Below, one piece after another: positions 21,796 to 32,203 of a stretch of DNA of 64,000 nucleotides (positions are counted from its first letter, which is position 1; each line of letters starts with the position of its first letter). Made by a program: the position numbers and the translations under genes. The notes beneath the pieces were generated by a model. The model searched no databases. It had not been told where the DNA came from and was given only the letters and a program-made list of their open reading frames with translations. Source of the DNA: Nicotiana tabacum (taxonomy: Eukaryota > Streptophyta > Magnoliopsida > Solanales > Solanaceae); assembly GCF_000715075.1 (NCBI RefSeq), contig NC_134095.1, positions 9,224,722-9,288,721 of the forward strand, in the 5' to 3' direction.

Positions 21796-22586
21796 GAGGG
21801 TAGAGTTATTGCTTATGCTTTCCGTCAGTTGAAGCCCCATGAGAAGAACTACCCCATTCATGATCTAGAGTTAGGCTGCCATTATTCATGCGTTGAAGAT
21901 TTGGAGGCATTATTTGTATGGTGTGTCTTGTGAGGTGTTTACTGATCATCGTAGCCTCCAACACTTGTTCAAGAAGAAGGATCTCAATTTGAGGCAACGG
22001 AGATGGTTGGAGCTGCTAAAGGACTATGATATCACTATCTTGTACCATCCGGGGAAGGCCAATGTGGTGGCCGATGCCATGAGTAGGAAGGTGGTGAGTA
22101 TGGGGATTTTGGCGTATATTCCTGTTCGGGAGAGACCTCTTGCAGTTGATGTTCAGGCCTTGGCCAATCGGTTCGTGAGGTTGGATATTTTGGAGCCCAG
22201 TGGGGTATTGGCTTGTGTGATTTCTCGGTCTTCCTTATTTGAACGCATCAGAGAGCGCCAGTATGATGATCCTCATTTGCTTGTCCTAAAAGACAGAGTT
22301 CAGCACGATGATGCCAGAAATGTGACTATTGGTGATGACGGAGTATTGAGGATACATGGCAGGATATGTGTGCCCAATGTTGATGGGCTTGGGGAGTTGA
22401 TTCTAGAGGAGGCCCATAGCTCGCGATATTCCATTCATCCGGGTGCCACGAAGATGTATCAGGATCTGAGACAACATTATTAGTGGAGGATAATGAAGAA
22501 GGACATTGTGTGATTTGTAGCTCGGTATCTCAATTGTCAGTAGGTGAAATATGAGCATTAGAGACCGGGTGGCTTGCTTCAGCAGA
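21796..22586 (+). pseudogene. Tekay B RNase H end and integrase zinc finger
   Basis: A frameshift near 21870-21890 separates this part from the RT frame. The frame at 21893-22483 has [12 protein letters not shown] and [16 protein letters not shown] (RNase H end), then the integrase head with [15 protein letters not shown] and [15 protein letters not shown] (His-His of HHCC). Stops follow at 22481-22483 (TAG for Trp), 22541-22543 and 22559-22561 (TAG for Gln). Confidence 0.82.
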
Positions 22587-23676
22587 TGTCTCAATTGTTC
22601 ATTTTCATGGTGTCCCAGTTTCCATCATTTTGGATAGAGGTACTCAGTTTACTTCACAGTTTTGGAGGTCTATGCAGCGAGAGTTGGGTACTTAGGTTGA
22701 GTTGAGCACACCTTTTCACCCTCAGACGGACGGGCAGTCCGAGTGCACTATTCAGATACTGGAGGACATATTGCGCGCTTGTATCATTGATTTTGGAGGG
22801 TCGTGGGATCAGTTTCTACCACTCACAAAGTTTTCTTATAACAATAGCTATCAGTCGAGTATTCAGATGGCTCCATATGAGGCTTTGTATGGGAGGCGGT
22901 GTAGATCTCCGGTCGGTTGGTTTGAGCCGGGTGAGGCTAGGCTATTGGGTACAGACTTGGTGCAGGATGCTTTAGACAAGGTGAAGGTGATTCAGGAGAA
23001 GCTTTGTACAGCGGAGTCGAGACAAAAGAGTTATGCTGACAGAAAGGTTCGGGATGTGTCCTACATGGTTGGTGAGAAGGTTCTGTTGAAGGTGTCACCC
23101 ATGAAGGGTGTTATGAGATTTGGGAAGAAGGGTAAATTGAATCCTCCGTACATTGGGCCTTTTGAGGTGCTTCAGAGGATTGGGGAGGTGGCTTATGAGC
23201 TTGCTTTACCACCCAGCCTATCGAGTGTGCATCTAGTATTTCATGTTTTTATGCTCTGGAAGTATATTGGCGATCCATCTCATGTTTTGGATTTCAGCAC
23301 AGTTCAGTTGGATGATGATTTGACTTATGATGTGGAGCCAGTGGCTATTTTGGAGCGTCAGGTTCGAAAGTTGAGGTCAAAGGATATAGCTTCTATGAGA
23401 GTGCAGTGGAGAGGTCGGCCCGTGGAAGAGGCTACTTGGGAGACCGAGCGGGAGATGTGGAGCAGATATCCTCACCTATTTGAAGCTTCAGGTATGTTTC
23501 TTGATTCATTTGAGGACGAACGTTTGTTTAAGAGGGGAGGATGTAATGACCCGGTCGGTCATTTCATGAGTTACCGCTTCGGTTACCCTATTTCTTCTTC
23601 TTATTGCCTTGTTCAGCTTTATTATGTGTTATCGGGTTGGTTGGTTCAGGTTCGGAGAGGTTTTGGTAAGGTTTGA
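22587..23676 (+). pseudogene. Tekay B integrase C-terminal part with chromodomain
   Basis: Relative to element F, about 65 codons of the integrase core are missing near 22587, including the first catalytic Asp. The second is present in [14 protein letters not shown] and the Glu in HPQTDGQSECTI. After a TAG at 22693-22695 the frame 22702-23676 is open: GPFEVLQRIGEVAY (GPF/Y motif) and a C-terminal chromodomain (VQWRGRPVEEATWETE). In a chromovirus this domain guides insertion to marked chromatin. The frame runs through the polypurine tract and 135 bp into the 3' LTR. Confidence 0.85.
23530..23541 (+). other. Polypurine tract (B)
   Basis: AAGAGGGGAGGA directly before the 3' LTR start TGTAATGACC. 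It primes plus-strand synthesis in the family. Confidence 0.85.
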
Positions 23677-24249
23677 ACACTTAGTCTCTTTTGAGTAGGC
23701 TTAAGTTGGAAAAGTCAACCGAATATTGACTTATGTAAAAAATGGTTCGGATGTGAATTTCGATGGTTCGGATAGCTTCGGGAGGTGATTTGGGACTTAG
23801 GAGCGTGATCGGAATGTGTTTTGGAGGTCCGAAGTAGATTTAGGCTTGAATTGGAAAAATTGGAATTTTGGCATTTTCCGATTGATATGTGAGATTTTGA
23901 TATAGAGGTTGGAATGGAATTCCGGAAGTTGGAGTAGGTCCGTTGTGTCATTTGTGACATGTGTGCAAAATTTCAGGTCATTCGGATGAGGTTTGATAGA
24001 CTTTTTGATCGAAAGCGGAATTTGGAAGTTTTTGGAATTCTTAGGCTTGAATCCGATGTGATTTTGGTGTTTTGATGTTGTTTTGAGCGTTCTGAAGGTT
24101 GTAACAAGTTTAAATGAGGTTATGGGATATGTTGGCATGTTTGGTTGAGGTCCCGAGGGCCTCCGGTGAGTTTCATGTGATTAAACAGGTCAAATTGCAT
24201 GTTGGGAGTTGCAGATTTTTGCTTCAGTTCTGTTGCAGGTTTTCCTTCT

Positions 24250-24480
24250 TCGCGATTGCGTGAGGAGGCTCGCGATCACGTAGAGGATTTGTGGGGGGGG
24301 CCTCATCAGGTTACTCTTCGCGTTCACGTAGCTGGGGCTGCGACTGCGTGAATACGAGCTGCTGTGTATCACGATCGTGTGGATATATTCGCGATCGTAT
24401 AGGGTAAATTATAGGCCATCGGAGGTTGTGCTTCACGATCGTGTTGGAATTTCTGCGATCGCAATTAAGTAAATTTAATA
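24250..24480. repeat. Palindrome cluster in B 3' LTR
   Basis: The same cluster as at 12800-13070, but individual units have diverged: CGCGATTGCGTGAGG, CGCGATCACGTAG, CGCGTTCACGTAG, CACGATCGTGTGG, CGCGATCGTATAG and GCGATCGCAATTA. CG sites have often turned into CA or TG. Confidence 0.8.
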
Positions 24481-25497
24481 GCTGGGCAGAATGTTTAAAA
24501 AGGCCATTTTCGTGATTTTAGGTCTAAGTTCACCATTTTTGACTCGGTTTTGGAGTTTCTTGAGAGAGATTGAAGAGAGAATCAAAGAGAACTTCTTGGA
24601 GGTAAGAGTTATGGACTTAATACTCGATCCTATTGTGATTTTTACCTAGTTAAACATGAAATTTGAGGGATTTGAAGCCTAAAATTAGGGAGTTAGGGCT
24701 TGGAAACTTGACACTTTAATTTAGGGATTTGAGGGGTCATTTATGGTCAGATTTTGGTATTCTTGGTATGTATGAACTCGTGGGAGGATAATAATTCCAT
24801 TGATGTGATTTTTATCGAATTTCGAGATGTGGGCCCAAGGGTCAGGTTGGACCAATTTCAGAATTTTTGGTATAATTTGATTATTTTCGCCTTAGCTTCG
24901 TTCCCTTAGCATATTCTAATATTATGATTCTGATTTTGGGTAGATTCGGCGCGAGTTGATGCTGAGTCGAGAGGCAAAGGTGTCGCGGAGTAGTATTTCA
25001 TCCGATTTGAGGTAAGTAACCATTGTAAATCTGGACCTGAGGGCATGAAACCCCGATATTTCGAATTGTTTTGATAAATGAGGTGACACACATGCTAGGT
25101 GACGAGCGTGTGGGCGTGCACCGGTAGGGATTATGACTTGGTCCATCCCATAGTGACTATTTAGCCGCGTATTTGATTTGAAATCCTATGATATTCCGTA
25201 TTTTAGAGATTGATACTATATTTTGGGGGTGTATGCCATGTTCGGGGCCTTGTGCCGACCTGTTGAGACCTTTAGGGGCATTTTTACTATTTTTCCTCAC
25301 TCTATTTGTTTTGAAAGCATATCCTCAGTCATGTTTTACCTGTTTATTGTTTAAATCTGGTTTTTATCACTCTACTTCTTAAAATGTGAAAACTATTTGG
25401 GCTGAGTTCCCTGATTCCCACTGCTATGCCCGAGTGGCGGTAAGGTTAATGACCGAGAGAGGTTGAGGACCTAATGGTGAGGATTATATATATAATA

Positions 25498-25735
25498 TGG
25501 ATTGGGCTGCATGCCACAACTATATTATATTATATATATATATTATGGATCGGGCTGCACGCCGCAGCGATACTTATATGGATCGCGTTGCACGCCGCAA
25601 CGATATATATATTGGATCGGGCTGTGCACCGCAGCGATATGATGCTTGGGCTGTAGGAGCTCCTCCAGAGTCTGTACACCCTAGTGACTGTAGTTGACTA
25701 TAAACTATGGATCGGGCTGCACGCCACAACCGTTA
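25498..25735. repeat. GGATCGGGCTGCACGCCGCA array, B 3' LTR
   Basis: Five imperfect copies starting near 25498, 25545, 25578, 25615 and 25709, alternating with TATATA-rich spacers. Related arrays occur at the same relative place in D (47130-47440) and, with another unit, in F (60665-60930). Confidence 0.75.
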
Positions 25736-26527
25736 TTATGATTATCACTATTATGAGATATTATTGAGCCAGAGTGCTGAGTGTGAGTACTGTGTGACGA
25801 GAGCTGGGTCACGAGTGACTGAGAGGCTTGCCCGAAAGGCTATATTTATGAGTGATACCTTGCCCGAGGGCCCATTTATGACATTTTTGCTGATTTCACT
25901 CTTTTTTTATAATGAGCCTCTGTTGAAAACTGCTAAGTAAATGATTTCAAAGTATTTCAATTGAAACTGAAGTTTTACGAAGTAATTGGCTTTTAAACTG
26001 TTGAGTTTGACTTGATATTCTGTTGAATACCCTTATATATATGATTTTTAACTGCTTATCACTGCACTCAAGCCTTATTTACTTTAGTTACTTACTGAGT
26101 TGGCGTACTCACGTTACTCCCTAAATCTTGTGTGCAGATCCAGGGGCCCGAGCGGCAGAGTGAGGGTTCCCAACATTCTCAGAGTTTACAGGAGACTGCA
26201 AGGTAGCTGCACAGCGTCTGCAGCGCTGCTTTCCTCCTTCCTATCGTAGTTTTTCTGCATTTTAGACTTATTATGTATTAGTCAGTCAGATTGGGTTGTA
26301 TTTAGAGGCTCTTGACTTGTGACACCGGATTGTTGGGCTGTGTTGGTATATTTTTGTAATGTTTTTTTCGCACATTTAAGTGATTTATAAATTTATTATG
26401 AAAATTCGAGACTTAATCAGTTTTAGAAAATGGTTTTATAAGAAGAATTCACTATGGTTACTTATTGGGTTGGCTTGCCTAGTATTGTGATAGACGCCAT
26501 CACGATCGGGTATTTGTGGTCATGATA

Positions 26528-28300
26528 ATGAGTTCTTCAAAAATACATATACTATACAAAAATGATCAAGAACTCCATGTCAGATTCAAGAATCCCACGA
26601 TAAAAAACGAGAGTTTTACATCTAAGTCAAGATAAAGGTATGCAAATATGCCACCGGAATAAAGTTTACTTTGAGCAAACACTTGACTTATATTCGGTCC
26701 AACAACGACCATCCAAGTTAAATATATAAGTCTTTCTTAATGGCTAATTGTATTATGACTCGGATTGATTATCCCGTATATATAAATAAAAATCTCAAAT
26801 ATTATTTCGGACATGTGTCCTTCTCTACTTGGAAGTATGTTCATATATTCCAATTTGGATTCAAAATCCAATCAGATTAAATGTCTCGCCAGAACTAATC
26901 TACTAAGATATATATTTATTTGGGATCAATATTCCCTCAAACTCAAAGTCTTACCGGGATCAATACTCCCGTAAATCTTAACGGGGTCAATAATCTTGTA
27001 AATCTTGCCGGGATTAATACTCCCTCAAACTAAAAGTCTACTCGGATTAATCGATCCTATTTTACGCCTGAATGAAAAGGAGACGCCCTCTTCATAACGT
27101 TTAAAGTATATAAAAGGGCCCTCTTTTATTTAAAAGTTAGACACCCAACGGTGCAACTTTAAGACATCGCACATGTAACGATGCATCCAAATATATATTT
27201 TAAGTCTAAAAGTCTAAGTATGAGTACTCAAATAACTTTCTAAAGTGCCAAAAAAATTAGTACTCGGATAAATTTCCTAAAAATGCCAAATGATAATATT
27301 AGACCCGAAAGACACGAGGAACACTGTATTATTCCCGGTCTAGGTTACAACCCTTCTAATGAAATAAAAGGGTTAAGTAGTCATCATCTAAAATATATAC
27401 CTCCAAGTCCCGTATATTTTTCCTTTTCAGGAAATGGACCACATGGAAGGAATAATCAAATGCTCGAGATTTCATACTTCAAAGCTCTAACACTTGGGAA
27501 TTTATATATATGGAAAGCAAAGAAGACTAGAAAAATCAGAATTCAAGTCAAGCCTAAGGTCTACCCAACAAATCAAAAATTAAGAGAAATGTCTCGAGCC
27601 AAAAATGCAAGCCTGATTCAAAAACCTGTGAAGAATACACTCGTGGATATAAATTTCAAAATCTTACGAATGTTAGGTTAAACGAAATATTTAATCATGG
27701 GTTGCAAGATATACCCTATTTTTTCCAAATCTGTTGTAAAGAAAACAATTACGAAAGAGTTATAGATGATACTTAAATACATGTAAAGTATTAGATAAGT
27801 CGAAAGATAGAATGATACAAAATATTCCTCAAAGTTGTTCAAAGAACCATGTGTGTTTCTATTTCTTCTTTCGTATGTTTACACCATTATGAAGTTGAGA
27901 AGTCTTCTTCATTAAGTGTCGTTCATAAAAGGGTCCTCTTTTATAATTCATGCTTATTCAAAAAAGTCACGAAGCATTGAAGCATTTTTAATGCAAAGCT
28001 AAATAACAAAGGGTAAAACAAAAACCCAAATATTAAAATAGGAAGAAAATAAAGCCAAAATTTACATACATAAGGCAAACATTTGTCTTCAAACCCCGAA
28101 ACAAGACAGGGGTAAACCAACCGATTATTGACGAAAGGAATATAAGCGGTGGAGTTATCATCTGAATCTCTAAGTTCTGCATTTTTTTCTTCATCCGGTT
28201 TTTGTCCCTATTAGGGTTTTGGCAAAGTTTTTAATGAGGCAGAGGCAAGGATGAAAAAGATAAAATCTTTCACTTCCCGGTCACATCATAATGAGTAACC
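26528..28300 (+). other. Tat 3' internal region, non-coding
   Basis: Resumes the Tat element after B. The open frame at 27283-27681 (132 codons) shows no motif I know. At about 26925-27050 four units of roughly 40 bp repeat the pattern CCGGGATCAATACTCCC with AAATCTT spacers. Variable tandem repeats are usual in the 3' region of Tat/Ogre elements. Confidence 0.5.
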
Positions 28301-28314
28301 GGAAAGTGGGGGGA
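28301..28314 (+). other. Polypurine tract (Tat)
   Basis: GGAAAGTGGGGGGA, five bases before the 3' LTR. The phrase GTGGGGGGACTATCTG is typical before Tat LTRs. Confidence 0.8.
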
Positions 28315-28319
28315 CTATC

Positions 28320-29236
28320 TGTATTAGTGAAAAATAGACTCTCCATGTGGGTCTATTTAATGGCGACACATGTCAGCAAAGTTTGGAGAAAAGTGAAGAA
28401 TGACATGTAAAGATGATATGTGAAACACCCCCGGGACCGAACATACTCGTACCGTGCCTGTTAGCCTCGGAACTGATCATCATAAAATAGCTCGGATCAG
28501 GTGCAGAAGAATATCTCATAATTACAAATGAGGAAGGAATTAATTAATCCCAGATTATATGGGATTTACCATCATTACACCATCATTTACAAATCAATTA
28601 TTAATAAATGCAATAAATAATTGTAACGGTCAGAACAAGGCAATCAATTAGAAGATTGACTCAACAGACACGAGTTTGACTCAACAGGCACGTGATTGAC
28701 TCAACAGGCACGTGATTGACTCATCAGTTATGAAATTAACTCATCAGTTATGGAATTAACTCATCAGTTACGGAATTAACTCATCAGTTATAGAATTCCA
28801 GCATTTACATAGCTGTTACAAGTCTTCCAAAAGTAATGGATGGATTGAGTAAATGCTCATAATGGACCCATAATTCAAGGAGAATAGTTACTTAGATTTA
28901 GCCCTATAAATAGGCATACTTTTATCATCATCAAGGGAATCTAATTTTCTTCTCTACAGTTCTATACATTGTAATTCATAACATCTTGCTCCCAAGTTAG
29001 CCATAGTTTGGCCCTTCAATCTATGTTCGACTCATTATCCTAGCAAGGATCATTCAATAAGAATTCTTTCTTCTATGCTTTATTTTTATTATATTATTTG
29101 TCATTAAATTTATTTTTCACTTCTGTATCACGTTGTATTAACGAAATTTTATATCTTTCGAATTGAATCAGTTGCTTGTGGCCCGTCATATAAAATTATT
29201 GCTTTGACCTTAAGGACTATTTTTTTGGGTTAGACA
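28320..29236 (+). repeat. Tat 3' LTR
   Basis: 917 bp, TGTATTAG to TTAGACA, followed by target copy CTATA at 29237-29241. Contains the U3 repeat array (about 28650-28797) and TATA box CTATAAATA at 28904-28912. Confidence 0.9.
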
Positions 29237-29241
29237 CTATA

Positions 29242-30172
29242 AAAACCACAAAATCTGCCTATAAAATCATGACTAAAATGGTAAACTTGAAGTGTGGTAA
29301 TTCTTTAGATTTTAAATTCATCATCACCGGAAAAATTACCTATGTTTTCTTCCCCATGGTAAAACTATTTTATCTCATTTGTAATTCTCATTAGCGGATT
29401 CCATTATACACGTATCCCTCTAATCAAAAAAGAAAAGAAATATCATCAATGACAGTTTCTGTATAATTAAACTTTAATTTCACAAATATAAAACAAGTTG
29501 TCACTACTATATGTATGAGGTTGAGAATGCAAACTATATGCAAGCAAAGCACATAGGAAAAAGAAAAGGAAAAAAAGAAAGAGAAAAAAAGTTTTAAAAT
29601 ACAAATTTTGTGCTTTGTTGTTGTTGTAGAGTTTACTAAAGGCTTAAGTTACCGTAGAAATGACACCAGGTAGCCACTCTAAAGGACTGTTATTTAGAAA
29701 TGAGTCAATGCCTCCTAAATTTTCAACTTTTACTTTGAATTTTCAGGATATTTATGTCCAGAATTATCCCAAAATTAAGATTGTTAATTCATAATTTCAG
29801 GACAAAAATAATACCGATTAATCCTTAAATAGCATTTCCAATTTGAACTTCTTGGGCTTTGTTTGCTGTTTCATCGCGAGTGAGCCGGGTTGAATCCGTA
29901 TTTGGACCATTTGGGCTCGACTAGTTGGGTTGTAGTCCAAATTAAGCAGTGGGTTGTACCAATAAGGCCTACGAATATAGAAGAAGGATTTTTTCTGGTC
30001 CATGCACTTCTGGTCTATGAATGTACATGGGTAGTAATAGTGCGGGTTAGCCACTTTTCAGCCCGTGTAATTAAAAAATAGTTATTGTAATAGAATTTCA
30101 CAAATGTACTAGAGTTTCATTTGTGAAATTTAAAACTCCTCGCTATTTTTTATACACTAGTTTCTGGGCTCG
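29242..30172. other. Non-coding stretch with a hairpin
   Basis: No supported gene. Purine-rich A/G tract near 29565-29592. At 30094-30130 a perfect 13 bp inverted repeat (AATTTCACAAATG ... CATTTGTGAAATT) encloses 11 bases. Its role is unknown. Confidence 0.5.
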
Positions 30173-30180
30173 CGCATTGC

Positions 30181-30325
30181 CAGCGGTGAAGCCAAAAAAT
30201 TCAATAAGGGTGTTCAAATTCTATTTTTAATCAATAACAAATAATATTTTACCTTATACGTAGTATAATTTTTCGATGAAGGGTCGTCAGTTGACCACCC
30301 TTGGGCAAACATAGCTTCGCCCCTA
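30181..30325. mobile_element. hAT-type MITE, 145 bp
   Basis: The left end is CAGCGGTGAAGCC; the right end reverse-complemented is TAGGGGCGAAGCT. The flanks CGCATTGC at 30173-30180 and 30326-30333 are identical, a perfect 8 bp duplication. No coding capacity. The intact duplication suggests a fairly recent insertion or slow decay. Confidence 0.85.
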
Positions 30326-30424
30326 CGCATTGCACGTGTACCCAATATCAATGAGTATAAAAATTTAAAAATAACATGAATAATATTTACTTTAGAAGGC
30401 AAGACAGAGTACCATTAATGCTGC

Positions 30425-32145
30425 ACTGTGGGCCGATCCCGAACCGGACCGGGCCCGCGGTCTTAACGGGCCTGGTGGGCCTGGTGGGCCGATCCTGGTG
30501 GTCTCTTTAAGCCCATGGCGGGCTGGTCTTGTTTGGTAAGCCCACGAGTCCGGGACCGTTTAGCCCGGGACCGGCTGGCGGGCCTGGTCCGGGCCCAGCG
30601 GGCCTAACGTCTATAATTTAATTTAATTTTTTTAAAAAACAGCCCAACAGCCATATTTAAAAAGTAGCCGTTTGGGGCTTTTTTTGACCGTTTGGTAGTT
30701 TAGAAAACGGCCATTTGGCCCCCAAACTTTATATAATTACACTTTTCCCCATTTCTCAACTATAAATACCCCCTCATTCTTTCATTTTTATTCACCAATT
30801 CATCAATATCTCTCAATCTCTCTACTACAATTTCTTAATCTATTGTTGAAATTTCGTGAAAAATTGTGAAGTTGTTGAATTGAAGTTTTCAAGTGTTCAA
30901 CGATTTTCAATTTTCAAGAAGTTGTTCGGCAATCCGGTAAACTCGTTTCAACTCTTACGTTTTAAGAATATATTTTTGTGTGGTTTAGATTGCATAATTA
31001 TAATTAATATGACATTTTCTTTGAAAAAAATGTTTGGTAAAGGAAAAAGATAAAACCGGTGAAAGTAGTGGCCAACCAACTACCCTTCCCCCGGCTCCCC
31101 GACCTAGAAAAGATAAGCAAGTTGAAAGTAGTCGTCAACCTAGACGTCCTCCTCCTTCTTTAATTCTTGATAGTGATCACCCTTGTTTTCAATTTACCGA
31201 TAGTGAATTTTACCATAATGTTGCACCAGGTGAAAGATTAGATGATGAAATTATGAATGCTCTTTATCCTAATGAAACCATCTTAGAAAATATTGAGGAA
31301 AATGAGGATGATGATGAAACCCAAGCACCGGATTTAGATGATACACCTACTATTCCTCTTAATAACCCAACTGATGCACCGGTCGACCCACCTGTAGAAA
31401 CTCCTACTTTTAATAGAGAACCTGCTAAACGCCTAGAAACATCATTAGTTTGGAATTTTTTTACTCAAGTAAGAGAACAAAATAAGGCTAAGTGTAAAAC
31501 TTGTGGGAAATTAATGTCGCATAAATATACTGGAGACCGTAGCGGCACGGTTAGTTTGACTAGGCACATAAAAACACACCCTAGAGATAAGGCTAGATTT
31601 TTTCAAATGAAAGCGCAGCTAGAGGGGACAAGTGTAGATTCTGCGGTTAACCCTAGTACAAGTTCAAATCTAGTTCAACCAGGAATTAACACTGTCACCG
31701 GAGGTATTTTATATTACGATCCAAATAGAGATCGTGAAGAATTAGCAAAGATGATTACTGTTATGTGCTTACCTTATACTTTTGCTTCTAATCCTAATTG
31801 GGTTCATTATATTAGAAGAATTTTTAATCCTACTTATAAAGGTTGGCCTCGCGCAACAGTTAAGAGTGATATTTATAAATTCAAACATGAATATGAACAA
31901 TATTTGCGGTATTTATTTACTCATATACCTAATCGGATTTCTATTACTATTAATATTGGTAGAAGTGGTAATGATTGTGATTATCTAACTGTTACAAGTC
32001 ATTGGATAGATGAGGAATGGATAATGCAAAAACGCATAATTGCATATAGAATAATTAATTCGCGTCACACAGGTAAGTTTATAGCTAACACTGTTACAGA
32101 TATTTGTAGATATTTTTGCTTTAGCGATAAAATAATAGACTTCGC
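30425..32145 (+). mobile_element. hAT transposon, 5' part only
   Basis: Begins with GC-rich subterminal motifs (CCGAACCGGACCGGGCCCGC and repeated GGGCCTGGTGGGCC, 30430-30610), then a TATA box CTATAAATA at 30760-30768 and a BED-finger transposase frame. The element breaks off near 32140 where Athila pol begins, so the catalytic C-terminal half, dimerisation region and 3' end are missing. The exact 5' end is approximate because no partner end is present. Confidence 0.75.
30760..30768 (+). promoter_or_regulatory. TATA box of hAT transposase
   Basis: CTATAAATA, about 270 bp upstream of the transposase ATG and followed by a CT-rich leader (TCTCAATCTCTCTAC). Supported by position only. Confidence 0.5.
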
Positions 32146-32203
32146 CGGTGCAATGTGTACCGAAGAAGGGTGGCATGATTGTGGTTGCAAATTCGCAAAA
32201 TAA
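31034..32203 (+). pseudogene. hAT transposase, N-terminal half, fused out of frame to Athila
   Basis: 389 codons from ATG 31034. Residues 1-130 are Pro/Ser/Asp-rich and acidic (EENEDDDETQ). A BED zinc finger follows: Trp140, Cys154, Cys157, His178 and His182. After a linker comes the start of the RNase H-like transposase core (YLTVTSHWIDEEW, QKRIIAYRIINSRHTGKFIA near residues 320-350). The position where relatives have the first catalytic Asp (S/T-D-I-W) reads INIG, so this residue seems changed to Asn. From about codon 370 the DNA is Athila pol in another frame, giving a meaningless tail. The usual length is near 650-700 residues. It cannot act as a transposase, but the BED finger could still bind DNA if expressed. 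Confidence 0.75.

Larger units (their letters stand above)
12091..26527 (+). mobile_element. Tekay-type chromovirus B (Ty3/gypsy), nested in Tat
   Basis: LTRs at 12091-14394 and 23542-26527, a tRNA-Met-type primer site, gag with zinc knuckle, protease, RT, RNase H, integrase and a C-terminal chromodomain, in the order of Ty3/gypsy chromoviruses. Flanks ATGAC (12086-12090) and ATGAG (26528-26532) are likely worn copies of a 5 bp duplication. It is itself interrupted by insertion C at 16672-20796. The 5' LTR has TA instead of TG at its first two bases and an internal deletion of about 690 bp. Confidence 0.88.
23542..26527 (+). repeat. Tekay B 3' LTR (2986 bp)
   Basis: The full-length partner of the 5' LTR. 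It starts TGTAATGACCCGGTCGGTCA and ends GTCATGATA. It retains the roughly 690 bp segment lost from the 5' LTR, including a second AGGTAAGT donor-like site near 25009 and all five GGATCGGGCTG units. Confidence 0.9.
8287..29236 (+). mobile_element. Tat-lineage LTR retrotransposon, split by nested insertion
   Basis: LTRs at 8287-9180 and 28320-29236 share start TGTATTAGTGAAAAATAGAC and end near GGGTTA(A/G)ACA. They are flanked by the same 5 bp CTATA at 8282-8286 and 29237-29241, so both ends are intact and belong to one insertion. The internal parts are 9181-12090 and 26528-28319; between them sits Tekay element B. A tRNA-Asp-like primer site, a second RNase H-like remnant and the GGAAAGTGGGGGGA tract before the 3' LTR place it in the Tat lineage. 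Without insertions it would be about 6.5 kb, so much coding sequence has been lost. Confidence 0.85.

Noticed and set aside
27283..27681. 132-codon ORF in the Tat 3' region
   Set aside because: No motif recognised, surrounding DNA is non-coding tandem repeat. Kept only as a remark in the Tat 3' region.
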